Of a stretch of 53,083 bases of DNA, positions 21,755 through 30,881 are shown in pieces. The DNA comes from Prevotella sp. GTDB lineage: Bacteria; Bacteroidota; Bacteroidia; Bacteroidales; Bacteroidaceae. Each line of letters starts with the position of its first letter. The first letter of the stretch is position 1. The stretch is taken from NCBI GenBank assembly GCA_016281815.1, contig JAEEJK010000003.1, forward strand, positions 1 to 53,083. The letters are read 5' to 3'. Below the pieces are notes generated by a model. The model had not been told where the DNA came from. It worked only from the letters and a program-made list of their open reading frames with translations, and did not search any database. A program made the position numbers and the translations under genes.

Positions 21755-24328
21755 ATGAAGATTGTAATAGAGATATCTTTGAAACGCATTATATTGATAA
21801 TACTGGCACTGATGGTGCACCTATCAGTGATCAATGCTCAGATAACAGGAGAGATATTAGATGCCGAAGATGGTGGACCGATACCCTATGCCAGTGCCAT
21901 CTACCGTGGCAACAAGACGGCTGTTTCCAGTGACGGAGAGGGTAAATTCACCATTGACCGGCACAATGGCTGGCGCCTGACGATCAGTTCGGTGGGCTAT
22001 GTGCCTCAGGTCATCAACATCACCTCGTCGACCCCCAACCATCTTGTGATCAGGCTGAAATCGGACACGAAGAAACTGGATGAGGTGACCATTCGCAAGA
22101 AGCGCTCTTCGAAATACAGCCGCAAGGACAATCCTGCCGTGGAACTGATGCGTAAGGTCATCGCAGCCAAGAAGCACACTGACCTGAAGACGCACGACTA
22201 CTATCAGTATAACAACTATCAGAAAATCACGCTGGGACTGAACGACCTCACGCCAGAGAACCTGGAGTCGAAGGTGTTCAAGAAACACCCCTGGCTGCTC
22301 AACCAGGTGGAGTTGTGCCAGTATAACGAGCGGCTTATCCTCCCCGTGTCGGTGGAGGAGACCGTCAAGCAAAAACTTTACCGCAAGAGTCCTCACTCCG
22401 AGAAGGAAATCATCAAGGGCGAGGCCTCCACAGGTGTGAACGACCTCTTCCAAACAGGTGACATCCTCAACACGGTGGTGCGTGACGTGTTCACCGACAT
22501 CGATATCTACGACGATCATGTGAGGCTTTTCCAATATCCCTTCACCAGTCCGATCGGCAGGGATGCCATCCAGTTCTACCGGTTCTACATCACCGACACG
22601 CTCTATCTGGGTAATGACCGCTGCATCATGCTCGATTTCACGCCTAATAACCAGCAGGACTTCGGATTCAGGGGACAGATATACATCAAGGACGATTCCA
22701 CCTATCAGGTGAGGCGCTGTGAACTCACCATCCCCAAGACCAGCGACGTCAACTGGGTGGAGAACATGAAGTGCATACAGGAGTTCAATCAGTTGGACAA
22801 CGGTGAGTGGGTGCTCACCATCGATGACATGTTCGTCGAACTCAAAGTGGCGAAGTTCCTTTCCAAGTTCATCGTCATCCGCACCACCCGCCGCACCGAT
22901 TTTGCCTTCGATGAGATACCCAAGCCCCTGTTAAGGGGCAAGAAGGCGGTGATGAAAGATGCTTATGCAGAGATGCGTGACGATGATTTCTGGAATGAAT
23001 ACAGGCAGGTGGAACTCACTGAGAGCGAGAACTCCATTGATGCCCTCATCAAGCACATCGAGGAACTGAAAGGCTTCAAGTATATAATCTTTGGCCTGAA
23101 GGCTCTTATCGAGAACTTCGTGGAGACCGGCGACAAGGACCATCCCAGCAAGGTGGACATCGGTCCTGTGAACACCATCATCTCACAGAACTTCTACGAC
23201 AAGTGGCGCCTCCGTGCCAGTGGGCAGACCACCGCCAACCTGCATCCCCATCTGTTTCTGAAGGGATATGTGGCACGAGGCATGGTGTCGAAGCAGAACT
23301 ACTACGACGCTGAGGTCATCTATACATTCAACAAGCCTGGATACCTGCCCCGTGAGTTCCCCAAAAAGGCGATCACTTTCCAGTCTATGCGTGATGTGGC
23401 ACTGCCCTCCGACAAGTTCATCCAGACCGACAAGGACAATATGTTCACCTCATTCAAGGTAAGTGAGATCGACAAGATGTTTCTCTACAACCGCCAGTCG
23501 CTGGCATTCGACTTCGAGCAAGAGTGGGGATTCAAGGTGTTTGCTGAGGCCAAGACTGAAAAGGTGAACCCTATCGGCAATATCGCCCTTGAGAGACTCT
23601 CCGACCATGAGTTGCTCACCTCGATACGCTATACGGAGGCTACCGTGGGACTGCGCTATGCTCCGGGAGAGACCTTCATCAACACCAAGCAGCACCGATG
23701 GCCTGTCAACCTCGATGCGCCCGTGTTCCGCCTGCAGCATACGATGGGTTTCAATGGCTTGCTCGGAGGACAGTACCGCTACAACTTCACCGAAGGCGAG
23801 TTCTACAAAAGGCTGTGGATGCCGATGAACTGGGGAAAGATCGATACCCGCATCAAGGCAGGTGCACAGTGGAACAGGGTGCCCTATCCGCTGCTCATCA
23901 TGCCGGTGGCCAACCTCGGCTATATTCTGGAAGACCAGACATTCAACCTCATCAACAACATGGAGTTCCTCAACGACCGATATATGTCGGTGATGATCGA
24001 CTGGGATCTCAACGGCAAGATTTTCAACCGCATCCCGCTCTTCCGCAAACTGAAGTGGAGGGAGTGGATCGGTGTGCGCTGCCTCTGGGGCAGACTGACA
24101 GATAAGAATAATCCTTATCTGCCTGAAAATCAAGGTAGTGAGGTCCTGATGACCTTCCCAGACGGATGCCATATCATGGACTGGAAAAAACCTTATTGGG
24201 AAGCATCTTTCGGCATACACAATATTTTTAAGCTTTTGCACGTTGAATATGTAAGGCGCTTCTCCTATCTGGACTTGAAAACTGCGCAAAAGCATGGTTT
24301 TAGATTCACCATACGTACCACATTCTGA
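21755..24328 (+). CDS. DUF5686 outer-membrane protein with carboxypeptidase-regulatory-like domain (copy 1)
   Basis: The preferred start is MKIVIEISLKRIILIILALM (21755); ATG 21746 adds three residues. The 857-aa precursor has a signal peptide, then a CarboxypepD_reg-like beta-sandwich (about 28-100: 'ITGEILDAEDGGPIPYASAIYRGN...FTIDRHNGWRLTISSVGYVPQVI'). A DUF5686 body follows, with 'YSRKDNPAVELMRKVIAAK' and a long barrel-like C-terminus ending 'FRFTIRTTF', whose terminal Phe fits an outer-membrane barrel. Function is unknown; members are widespread in Bacteroidota envelopes. A closely similar paralogue starts 16 bp downstream, clearly by tandem duplication. Confidence 0.9.
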   Translation: MKIVIEISLKRIILIILALMVHLSVINAQITGEILDAEDGGPIPYASAIYRGNKTAVSSDGEGKFTIDRHNGWRLTISSVGYVPQVINITSSTPNHLVIRLKSDTKKLDEVTIRKKRSSKYSRKDNPAVELMRKVIAAKKHTDLKTHDYYQYNNYQKITLGLNDLTPENLESKVFKKHPWLLNQVELCQYNERLILPVSVEETVKQKLYRKSPHSEKEIIKGEASTGVNDLFQTGDILNTVVRDVFTDIDIYDDHVRLFQYPFTSPIGRDAIQFYRFYITDTLYLGNDRCIMLDFTPNNQQDFGFRGQIYIKDDSTYQVRRCELTIPKTSDVNWVENMKCIQEFNQLDNGEWVLTIDDMFVELKVAKFLSKFIVIRTTRRTDFAFDEIPKPLLRGKKAVMKDAYAEMRDDDFWNEYRQVELTESENSIDALIKHIEELKGFKYIIFGLKALIENFVETGDKDHPSKVDIGPVNTIISQNFYDKWRLRASGQTTANLHPHLFLKGYVARGMVSKQNYYDAEVIYTFNKPGYLPREFPKKAITFQSMRDVALPSDKFIQTDKDNMFTSFKVSEIDKMFLYNRQSLAFDFEQEWGFKVFAEAKTEKVNPIGNIALERLSDHELLTSIRYTEATVGLRYAPGETFINTKQHRWPVNLDAPVFRLQHTMGFNGLLGGQYRYNFTEGEFYKRLWMPMNWGKIDTRIKAGAQWNRVPYPLLIMPVANLGYILEDQTFNLINNMEFLNDRYMSVMIDWDLNGKIFNRIPLFRKLKWREWIGVRCLWGRLTDKNNPYLPENQGSEVLMTFPDGCHIMDWKKPYWEASFGIHNIFKLLHVEYVRRFSYLDLKTAQKHGFRFTIRTTF

Positions 24329-24344
24329 CCCACCCGCACACCCC

Positions 24345-26900
24345 ATGATACAGATTATCAAGACATGGCTGACCCTTTTGCTTCTTTGCCTGGCAACTAC
24401 TGTCAGCGCTCAGTTAACCGGTGTCGTTATCGACCGTGAGACGGGTGACACCATTCCTCGGGCAAGCCTGATTTACAAGGGGCATCATGTGTCGGTGGCA
24501 GGAGATGAGAAGGGACGGTTTGAAATCCCAAGACATCATGGATGGACGCTTACGGTGAAGGCAGTAGGCTACAAGAATGAGACCATCGCCATCAATGAGT
24601 CGACCCCCAACGAACTGGTGGTGAGGCTTCGCCCCGATACAAAGAAACTCGATGAGGTGGTGGTGAAGTCGAAGCGCAAGAGCAAGTACAGCAGGAAGAA
24701 CAACCCCGCCGTGGAACTGATGAAAAGGGTGGTGGCCGCCAAAAAGCGCACCGACCTGGAGAACCACGAATTCTACAGTTTTGACAAATATCAGAAAATC
24801 ACGTTGGCTGTGAACGATGTGACGCCTACGGAACTGGAGGCGGTGCAGAAAAAGAACCAGCAGTGGATGGTAGACCAGGTGGAGATGTGCCCGCTCAACA
24901 ACAAACTCATCCTGCCTCTGTCGGTGGACGAGACCGTCTCAAAGCATATCTACCGCAAGACTCCGAAGTCATCAAAAGACATTGTCACAGGACAGCGCAG
25001 CAAGGGCGTCAACCAACTCATAGAGACCGGCAACATCCTCAACACCATGCTGAAGGATGCGTTCACCGATGTCGATATCTACGATGATCAGATACGCCTG
25101 CTCCAATACCCGTTCACCAGTCCGATCGGAAAAGATGCCGTCGCCTTCTACCGTTTCTATATCGAGGATACGGTCTATGTGGGTCGCGACCAGTGTTATC
25201 ACCTGCAGTTCACCCCCAACAACCAGCAAGACTTCGGGTTCAGGGGTGAGTTGTTCATCCTCGCAGACTCCACGCTCCATGTGAAGCGATGCAACCTGAC
25301 CATTCCGAGCCGCAGTGAGGTCAACTTTGTGGAGAACATGCGCATCGAGCAGGAATACACCCAACTCGACAATGGGGAGTGGGTGCTCACCGTCGACAAC
25401 ATGATAGTGGAGATGGCTCTGACGCAGTTCTTGAGCAAGGCCGTGGTGATACGCTCCACCTACCTGCATGACTATTCGTTTGACGAAATACCCAAGAAGA
25501 TGTTCAAGGGAGGGGCGAAAACCACTGTGGATCCCTCGGCGAGGATGCGTGATGAGCAGTTCTGGGGCGACTCTCGCAAGGTGGAACTGACCAAGAGCGA
25601 GTCGTCGATGGATGACTTCATCAACAACATGACGAAAATCAAAGGTTTCAAGTATATCCTTTTCGGTGCGAAGGCACTCATCGAGAACCATGTGGAGATA
25701 GGCGGTGGTCCAGGCAAACAGAGCAAGTTCGACATCGGACCCATCAATACCATCGTGTCGAACAACTTCGTCGACGGCCTGCGCTTCCGTGCGAGCGGAC
25801 AGACAACGGCGGCTCTCAATCCCCATCTCTTCTGGAAAGGCTACTATGCCTACGGCAGCAAGACTCAGCGACATTACTACAGCACCCTGTTCACCTACTC
25901 CTTCAACAAGAAGAACTATCTTCCGGCAGAATTCCCCATCCGCACGCTGTCGTTCCTCAGTGCTTATGACGTGATGTCGCCGTCGGACAAGTTCCTCTAC
26001 ACCGACAAGGACAATGTGTTCACCGCCTTCAGGTGGAAGAAGGTCGACCAGATGTATTTCTACCGCAGGCAGGAACTGAAGTTTGACTGGGAAACAGAGG
26101 GCGGACTGCGCACCATTCTCAGTGCCAAGAGAGAAAGCAATGAGCCAACGGGAGAACTGGCATTCAACCGGGTGTCGGACGGAGCACCGGTGAGCAAGAT
26201 CCGCACATCGGAGGTGACGGTAAGCATCATCTACTGTCCCGGGCGCACGTATGTCAATACCAAGAACCACAGGTTGCCCATCAATTTCGACGCTCCGGAG
26301 TTTTCCGTCACCCACACCATGGGCTTCGACGGTTTCCTGGGTGGGCAATACAAGTATAACTTCACCGAACTGGGGCTTTACAAGCGTTTCTGGCTCAAGA
26401 GTTGGGGCAGGCTGGACTGGAGGATGAAGGCTGGAGCACAGTGGAACAGGGTACCGTTCCCGCTGCTGATCATGCCGCCATCCAACCTCTCATACATTAT
26501 TGAGGAAGGTACGTTTGCGCTGATGGGCAATATGGAGTTCCTCAACGACCGCTATGCCACCATCGACCTCAACTGGGACATCAACGGCAAGATCTTCAAC
26601 CGTATTCCTTTCTTGCAGAAACTGAAGTGGAGAGAAGTGGTGGGTATCAAAGGCATGATCGGAAAACTGACGGACAAGAACAATCCGAGACTGGCAGCCA
26701 ATGCCAACTCAGAATACCTCTTCAATCTGCCTGATGATACGTACATGATGAACGGTGCCGAGCCTTACTGGGAGTTTCATGTGGGCATACACAACATCCT
26801 CAAGTTCTTTGAGATAGACTATGTGAGGAGGCTCAGTTACACCGGGAACAAGGGTGCCGTGCGCCATGGTGTTCGCATCGGCTTTGAGTTCTCATTCTGA
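24345..26900 (+). CDS. DUF5686 outer-membrane protein (copy 2)
   Basis: The start at MIQIIKTWLTLLLLCLATTVSAQ (24345) gives a clean signal peptide; the longer frame to 24294 overlaps the previous gene. The 851-aa precursor follows copy 1 domain for domain: regulatory-like domain ('LTGVVIDRETGDTIPRASLIYKG', about 23-95), 'SKYSRKNNPAVELMKRVVAAKKR', and a barrel ending 'HGVRIGFEFSF'. Long blocks are the same in both proteins, such as 'LLIMP' and 'NMEFLNDRY'. Differences are spread along the whole length, which argues for an old duplication rather than recent conversion. The two are probably co-transcribed. Confidence 0.9.
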   Translation: MIQIIKTWLTLLLLCLATTVSAQLTGVVIDRETGDTIPRASLIYKGHHVSVAGDEKGRFEIPRHHGWTLTVKAVGYKNETIAINESTPNELVVRLRPDTKKLDEVVVKSKRKSKYSRKNNPAVELMKRVVAAKKRTDLENHEFYSFDKYQKITLAVNDVTPTELEAVQKKNQQWMVDQVEMCPLNNKLILPLSVDETVSKHIYRKTPKSSKDIVTGQRSKGVNQLIETGNILNTMLKDAFTDVDIYDDQIRLLQYPFTSPIGKDAVAFYRFYIEDTVYVGRDQCYHLQFTPNNQQDFGFRGELFILADSTLHVKRCNLTIPSRSEVNFVENMRIEQEYTQLDNGEWVLTVDNMIVEMALTQFLSKAVVIRSTYLHDYSFDEIPKKMFKGGAKTTVDPSARMRDEQFWGDSRKVELTKSESSMDDFINNMTKIKGFKYILFGAKALIENHVEIGGGPGKQSKFDIGPINTIVSNNFVDGLRFRASGQTTAALNPHLFWKGYYAYGSKTQRHYYSTLFTYSFNKKNYLPAEFPIRTLSFLSAYDVMSPSDKFLYTDKDNVFTAFRWKKVDQMYFYRRQELKFDWETEGGLRTILSAKRESNEPTGELAFNRVSDGAPVSKIRTSEVTVSIIYCPGRTYVNTKNHRLPINFDAPEFSVTHTMGFDGFLGGQYKYNFTELGLYKRFWLKSWGRLDWRMKAGAQWNRVPFPLLIMPPSNLSYIIEEGTFALMGNMEFLNDRYATIDLNWDINGKIFNRIPFLQKLKWREVVGIKGMIGKLTDKNNPRLAANANSEYLFNLPDDTYMMNGAEPYWEFHVGIHNILKFFEIDYVRRLSYTGNKGAVRHGVRIGFEFSF

Positions 26901-26975
26901 CCCGTCCGACACGTCAGGCTTGTCTGACCTGTCCGACTTATCCGACAAAAAATACTTTTAAAAGAATATACCGTT

Positions 26976-27461
26976 ATGAGGAAAATCAGGAATCCGTGGC
27001 TGCACAAAGAGGGATTCAAGTGTTTTGGCTGTGCCCCCGACAACCCTATCGGACTGCACATGGAGTTTTTTGAGGAAGGCGACAACGTCCTGTGTTTCTG
27101 GCGTCCGCAAAATCATTTTGAAGGTTGGGTGGGTGTGCTCCATGGCGGCATCATCAGTACGCTCATCGATGAGACCGCTGGTTGGGTGGTGACACGCAAA
27201 CTTCAGGCTGCAGGAATGACGTCAAAACTGGACATCACCTTCAGAAAACCGGTCACCAGCAGCGAGGTGCAGGTGACCGTGAAAGCTCATTTGGCAGAGA
27301 AGCGTCGCAACTTGGCGTTCATCGATGTGGTAGTGGAAAATGCTCATGGTGAAGTGTGCGCCGAAGGCCGTGTCACCTATTTCGTGATGTCGGCGGAGAA
27401 GTCTGCCGAGATGGGCTTCATCCCCTGTGACGTGGAAGGCGACAACCTGCTGCCATTTTGA
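26976..27461 (+). CDS. Hotdog-fold (PaaI-type) thioesterase
   Basis: 161 aa, cytoplasmic. The hotdog signature is 'GWVGVLHGGIISTLIDETAGWVV' (about 49-71), with the conserved HGG and the acidic residue in D-E-T that in PaaI-type enzymes activates water for acyl-CoA hydrolysis. The N-terminus 'CFGCAPDNPIGLHMEF' is the frequent 'C-x-G-x2-N-P-x-G-L' start of this subgroup. The strand block 'TSKLDITFRKPV' completes the fold. The substrate is an unknown acyl-CoA. It follows the DUF5686 pair by 75 bp, with a short run of TGTCCGAC-like repeats between; a functional link is not evident. Confidence 0.85.
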   Translation: MRKIRNPWLHKEGFKCFGCAPDNPIGLHMEFFEEGDNVLCFWRPQNHFEGWVGVLHGGIISTLIDETAGWVVTRKLQAAGMTSKLDITFRKPVTSSEVQVTVKAHLAEKRRNLAFIDVVVENAHGEVCAEGRVTYFVMSAEKSAEMGFIPCDVEGDNLLPF

Positions 27462-27489
27462 TGATGGTGGCCTCCCCATGAGGCAGCGC

Positions 27490-27900
27490 TTATTTCGTGT
27501 TGAAATCTATGCGCCACTCGCCGCTGGGGATTTTGCGTAGTTTCACCTTCTGGGTATCTGATTTTCCAGAGGTGTAATCAATCTGAAGGCTGACGAATGC
27601 GGTGCTGTCCTTCACTTCCTCATCAATGAACGAATAGTTCTTGATGGTGCCATTCTCCTGAACAGACATGTTGTATTTGCTCTGGATGAGGTCGCGCATG
27701 GATTCCTTCTTGTCCTTGAGAAGGTCCTTGTTGCCGTTGACTTCCTCCTCAAAATAGACCAAATCGACGTATTTGTCAAATTTCTTTTCCTTGAGGTATT
27801 TCACTGAGTTTTCTGCCACCTCCTTGGGGGTGGCAGTGCTGCACCCACTGATCACAAATAGAGTCAGGAGTGCAATGATGACGGTAAGAGAGGTCCTCAT
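27490..27900 (-). CDS. DUF4878-type lipoprotein
   Basis: 136 aa. The lipobox 'FVISGC' places the lipidated cysteine at residue 20. The body (about 24-136) has the NTF2-like pattern of DUF4878: 'TPKEVAENSVKYLKEKKFDKYVDLVYF' at the start, and strands ending 'VKLRKIPSGEWRIDFNTK'. The fold is a small cone-shaped domain often used for binding or multimerising; no catalytic residues are evident. Its start overlaps the stop of the upstream coiled-coil gene by 4 bp (ATGA at 27897-27900), so the two are coupled. Confidence 0.8.
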   Translation of the reverse strand: MRTSLTVIIALLTLFVISGCSTATPKEVAENSVKYLKEKKFDKYVDLVYFEEEVNGNKDLLKDKKESMRDLIQSKYNMSVQENGTIKNYSFIDEEVKDSTAFVSLQIDYTSGKSDTQKVKLRKIPSGEWRIDFNTK

Positions 27901-28343
27901 AGGTTGAATTTTTTCCTGAGTTCTTCCAACTGCTTCATGACTCCTTCCATGCCCTCGCCAACAAGTTCCTTGGCTTTGTCGAGACCATCCTCTATTCTCT
28001 CGCGGGCATCAGCGATGCGCTCGTCGTATTTGCCTTCCTGGTAGTCGGAGCGGATCTCCTCCACCTTCTCTTTGGCCTTGCCCATGCCTTCCTCCAGAGA
28101 CTCGCGTGCACCGTTGATTTTCTCCTTGATGTCTACCTCTTCAAATTGCTCCTTGGCTTTGTCAAAGCCCTCGCGTGCTCCCTCTGTGGCTTTCTTGGCC
28201 ATCTCACGGAGGTCATTCTTGATTTCCTCAGAGTTATGGCTGTCGAGATATTGTACCAACTCGTTGTATTTCCCTTGTGCTTCCTCAGCCATCTGGCTGA
28301 TGCCTTCTCTCACTTGTTTGAGAATGTCGTCAAAATCGCTCAT
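27897..28343 (-). CDS. Amphipathic coiled-coil protein, LEA/apolipoprotein-like
   Basis: 148 aa made almost entirely of charged 11-residue-type helical repeats: 'KATEGAREGFDKAKEQFEEVDIKEKINGARESLEEGMGKAKEKVEEI' and 'RERIEDGLDKAKELVGEGMEG'. There is no signal peptide, membrane span or cysteine. Such proteins are usually stress-related, membrane-associating or structural; an exact family is not assigned. A TATATTTG promoter element lies 42 bp upstream. The gene is coupled by a 4-bp overlap to the DUF4878 lipoprotein, suggesting a shared envelope-stress role. Confidence 0.7.
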   Translation of the reverse strand: MSDFDDILKQVREGISQMAEEAQGKYNELVQYLDSHNSEEIKNDLREMAKKATEGAREGFDKAKEQFEEVDIKEKINGARESLEEGMGKAKEKVEEIRSDYQEGKYDERIADARERIEDGLDKAKELVGEGMEGVMKQLEELRKKFNL

Positions 28344-28384
28344 GATAAAAAATGTTTAGGTGAATAATAGGTTCTTTTTCGGGT

Positions 28385-28392
28385 CAAATATA
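28385..28392 (-). promoter_or_regulatory. -7 element TATATTTG of the coiled-coil operon
   Basis: Minus-strand TATATTTG, 42 bp upstream of the ATG at 28343. No clear -33. Confidence 0.5.
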
Positions 28393-28475
28393 CGATAATA
28401 TGTTGAAATAACATAATGGAAGTGCCTTTTTTTATTTATTTTGATAGAAAAAGACGTTTTTTCGGTTATAATGAT

Positions 28476-28483
28476 TAACTTTG
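28476..28483 (+). promoter_or_regulatory. Possible -7 element TAACTTTG for the phosphoesterase
   Basis: TAACTTTG lies 95 bp upstream of the ATG at 28578, implying a leader of about 88 nt. Confidence 0.4.
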
Positions 28484-28577
28484 TCTATGATACTTTCTCC
28501 CGGTGAAACTCCAAGGTCGGTTGGACTTTTGCCAGTTGATGTGTATCTTGGGCATTGCAGATGAAAAGTGATGTGAT

Positions 28578-29324
28578 ATGAGTATGGATATAATGAAGTT
28601 TGACAAAGAGCATGATTTGCTGATTGTTCCTGATGTGCATGGCAGGACATTCTGGCGTGAACCGGTGATGGGCGGTGATTATGCGCACGTGGTGTTCCTG
28701 GGCGACTATACAGACCCATATCCCCGAGAGGGCATCGACCGGGATACATCCGTGGAGATGTTCCGTGAGATAGTGGAATTTGCCGAGGAACATCAGGAGA
28801 AAGTGACTTTGCTGTTGGGCAACCACGACATGCATTATGTGTCGGAAACTTTTGACAACATGGCGAGGGGAAGCCGCTATTCGATGTGGTCGAGGCGGCC
28901 TGTCTCTACCTTATACAAAACCCATCAGCATCTGTTCTGCCTTGCATTTGAGGCAGATTATGAAGGCACACACTGCCTGCTCACCCATGCTGGCGTGACT
29001 TCAGGGTGGCTGGAGAGCCATGAGCAGTTGGTGGGAGCGCCAACTGCCGCGAACATCAATGCGCTGATGGAAAGCGAGGAAGGCCTCAGGGCATTAGCAG
29101 ATGTGGGATGGGAGCGTGGCGGCTGGGCCCCTGCGGGAGGTCCCATGTGGGCTGACTACACGGAGGTGGCAGCGTCAGAACCTCTGCCCGGTGTGTTTCA
29201 GATTTTCGGCCATACGCAGTCCAAGCACAGAGAACCCATTGTCAGGCCCCACCTGGCATGTGTCGACTGCCACCGCACCTTCATGCTCAGCGAACTGGTA
29301 GAATTATCAAAAAGGTGGGATTAA
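28578..29324 (+). CDS. Calcineurin-like metallophosphoesterase
   Basis: 248 aa, cytoplasmic. All five metal-site motifs of the PPP/Mre11 superfamily can be read: 'PDVHG' (D19, H21), 'GDYTD' (D43), 'GNHD' (N82, H83), 'LTHAGV' and 'FGHTQ'. These residues bind two metals and hydrolyse phosphoesters. The compact size and the 'YTDPYPREG' spacing suggest a Ser/Thr-phosphatase-like or dinucleotide-hydrolase-like member, but the substrate is unknown. It is followed, after its own gap, by the PurF-like gene. Confidence 0.85.
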   Translation: MSMDIMKFDKEHDLLIVPDVHGRTFWREPVMGGDYAHVVFLGDYTDPYPREGIDRDTSVEMFREIVEFAEEHQEKVTLLLGNHDMHYVSETFDNMARGSRYSMWSRRPVSTLYKTHQHLFCLAFEADYEGTHCLLTHAGVTSGWLESHEQLVGAPTAANINALMESEEGLRALADVGWERGGWAPAGGPMWADYTEVAASEPLPGVFQIFGHTQSKHREPIVRPHLACVDCHRTFMLSELVELSKRWD

Positions 29325-29343
29325 GAAACAAAATCATGGCTGT

Positions 29344-29377
29344 TTTGCTCGCGTAAACGAAATTTTCACTACCTTTG
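29344..29377 (+). promoter_or_regulatory. Promoter of the PurF-like gene (TTTGC ... TACCTTTG)
   Basis: TACCTTTG (29370-29377) with TTTGC (29344-29348) upstream, 22 bp between the TTG and the -7 box. Confidence 0.65.
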
Positions 29378-29385
29378 CAGCCGAA

Positions 29386-29418
29386 ATGGGACAAGATGAT
29401 GTGTCTCATGCTTTTTTT
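29386..29418 (+). promoter_or_regulatory. Terminator-like hairpin in the PurF-like leader
   Basis: ATGGGACA (29386-29393) pairs with TGTCTCAT (29402-29409), one G-U, 8-nt loop, then GC and seven T (29412-29418). It sits between the promoter and the start codon, where it could act as an attenuator. Confidence 0.45.
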
Positions 29419-29445
29419 ATAAGGTAAAAAGTAATAAATCCGAGA

Positions 29446-30867
29446 ATGGGAGGTTTTTTTGGAACCATTTCGGTAGCCGATTGCGTCAATGACCTGTTTT
29501 ATGGCACCGATTACAACTCACATTTAGGCACCAGGCGTGCCGGTATGGCCACTTTTGACCCAGTGAAGGGATTCAGTCGCTCCATCCACAGTCTGGAACG
29601 TGACTATTTCCGATCAAAGTTTGAGGATGAACTCGATCAGTTTCATGGTCATCAGGGCATCGGCATCATCAGCGACACCGACCCACAACCCATCATCGTC
29701 AACTCTCACTTAGGGCGATTCGCCGTTGTGACAGTGGCGAAAATCAACAACCAGCGTGAGATCGCCGACCGACTGCTGGCCATGCGCATGCATTTCAGCG
29801 AGCAGTCAGCCAACAAAATCAACCAGACCGAACTGGTGGCTCTGCTCATCAATATGGGCACCTCCTTTGTCGACGGCATCAACAATGTGTTCAGACAGGT
29901 AGACGGGTCATGCTCCATGCTCGTGCTGACAGAGGATGGCATTATTGCCGCGCGCGACAAGTTCGGGCGCACTCCCATCGTTATCGGCAAAAAGGAAGGC
30001 GCCTATGCTGCTACCAGTGAGTCTTCCAGTTTCCCCAACCTTGACTATACCCCTGTCCATGACCTGGGACCAGGTGAGATAGTCAAACTAAGTGCCGACA
30101 GCATGGAAGTGCTCCAGGCTCCTGGCAACTGCGAGCAGATCTGTGCGTTCCTCTGGGTGTATTACGGTTTCCCTTCCAGCGACTACAACGGCATCAATGT
30201 GGAGGATGTGCGTGAGCGCAATGGCATGATCATGGGACAGGAAGACGACACCGATGCGGATATCGTGTGCGGAGTGCCCGACTCCGGAGTGGGCATGGCG
30301 CTCGGTTATGCTGTGGGAAAAGGTATCCCCTACAAGCGTGCCGTGCTGAAGTACACACCGACATGGCCCCGCAGTTTCACCCCCGGTGACCAGTCACGGC
30401 GCAATCTGGTCGCAAAGATGAAACTGATTCCCAACCGGAAAATACTCACAGACCAGAGAGTGGTGTTCTGTGATGACTCCATCGTGAGAGGCACCCAACT
30501 GCGAGACAATGTGCGCACCTTCTTTGAGTATGGTGCCAAGGAAGTGCATGCACGCATTTCCTGCCCGCCGCTCGTCTATGGATGTCCTTACATCAATTTC
30601 ACCAGTTCAAAAAGCGATCTGGAACTCCTCACACGCCGGGTAATCCAGGATTTCGAGGGCGCTCCCGACAAAAACCTGAAGAAATATACCGAGACCGACA
30701 GTGAGGAATATCATCGCATGGTGAATGAGATAGCCCGAAGGCTGGGTATCACCTCGCTGAAATTCAATAAGATAGAGAATCTGGTTCGTTCGATAGGCAT
30801 GCCCAAATGTCGCATCTGCACCCATTGTTTCGACGGAGGATGCTGCCATGATGCAGGAGAAGAATAA
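29446..30867 (+). CDS. Amidophosphoribosyltransferase (PurF)-like protein lacking the catalytic cysteine
   Basis: 473 aa. The N-terminal half has the class II glutamine-amidotransferase fold ('GGFFGTIS...YGTDYNSHLGTRRAGMA', 'DGSCSMLVLTEDGIIAARDKFGRTPIVIG'). The C-terminal half is a phosphoribosyltransferase domain with a good PRPP loop ('VVFCDDSIVRGTQLRD', about 342-357). In true PurF the first mature residue is the nucleophilic Cys of 'CGxFGI'; here that position is glycine ('MGGFFG'). The next cysteine, C13, is outside the site. Ammonia-releasing glutaminase activity is therefore not expected, though PRPP binding should be retained. The C-terminus 'CRICTHCFDGGCCHD' could hold a metal or Fe-S cluster. 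Bacteroidota often carry such a paralogue beside the normal PurF. Confidence 0.85.
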   Translation: MGGFFGTISVADCVNDLFYGTDYNSHLGTRRAGMATFDPVKGFSRSIHSLERDYFRSKFEDELDQFHGHQGIGIISDTDPQPIIVNSHLGRFAVVTVAKINNQREIADRLLAMRMHFSEQSANKINQTELVALLINMGTSFVDGINNVFRQVDGSCSMLVLTEDGIIAARDKFGRTPIVIGKKEGAYAATSESSSFPNLDYTPVHDLGPGEIVKLSADSMEVLQAPGNCEQICAFLWVYYGFPSSDYNGINVEDVRERNGMIMGQEDDTDADIVCGVPDSGVGMALGYAVGKGIPYKRAVLKYTPTWPRSFTPGDQSRRNLVAKMKLIPNRKILTDQRVVFCDDSIVRGTQLRDNVRTFFEYGAKEVHARISCPPLVYGCPYINFTSSKSDLELLTRRVIQDFEGAPDKNLKKYTETDSEEYHRMVNEIARRLGITSLKFNKIENLVRSIGMPKCRICTHCFDGGCCHDAGEE

Positions 30868-30881
30868 AACCGCTGACTGAT

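Noticed and set aside
24972..26348. 458-codon open frame on the minus strand
   Set aside because: Opposite-strand shadow of the second DUF5686 gene.
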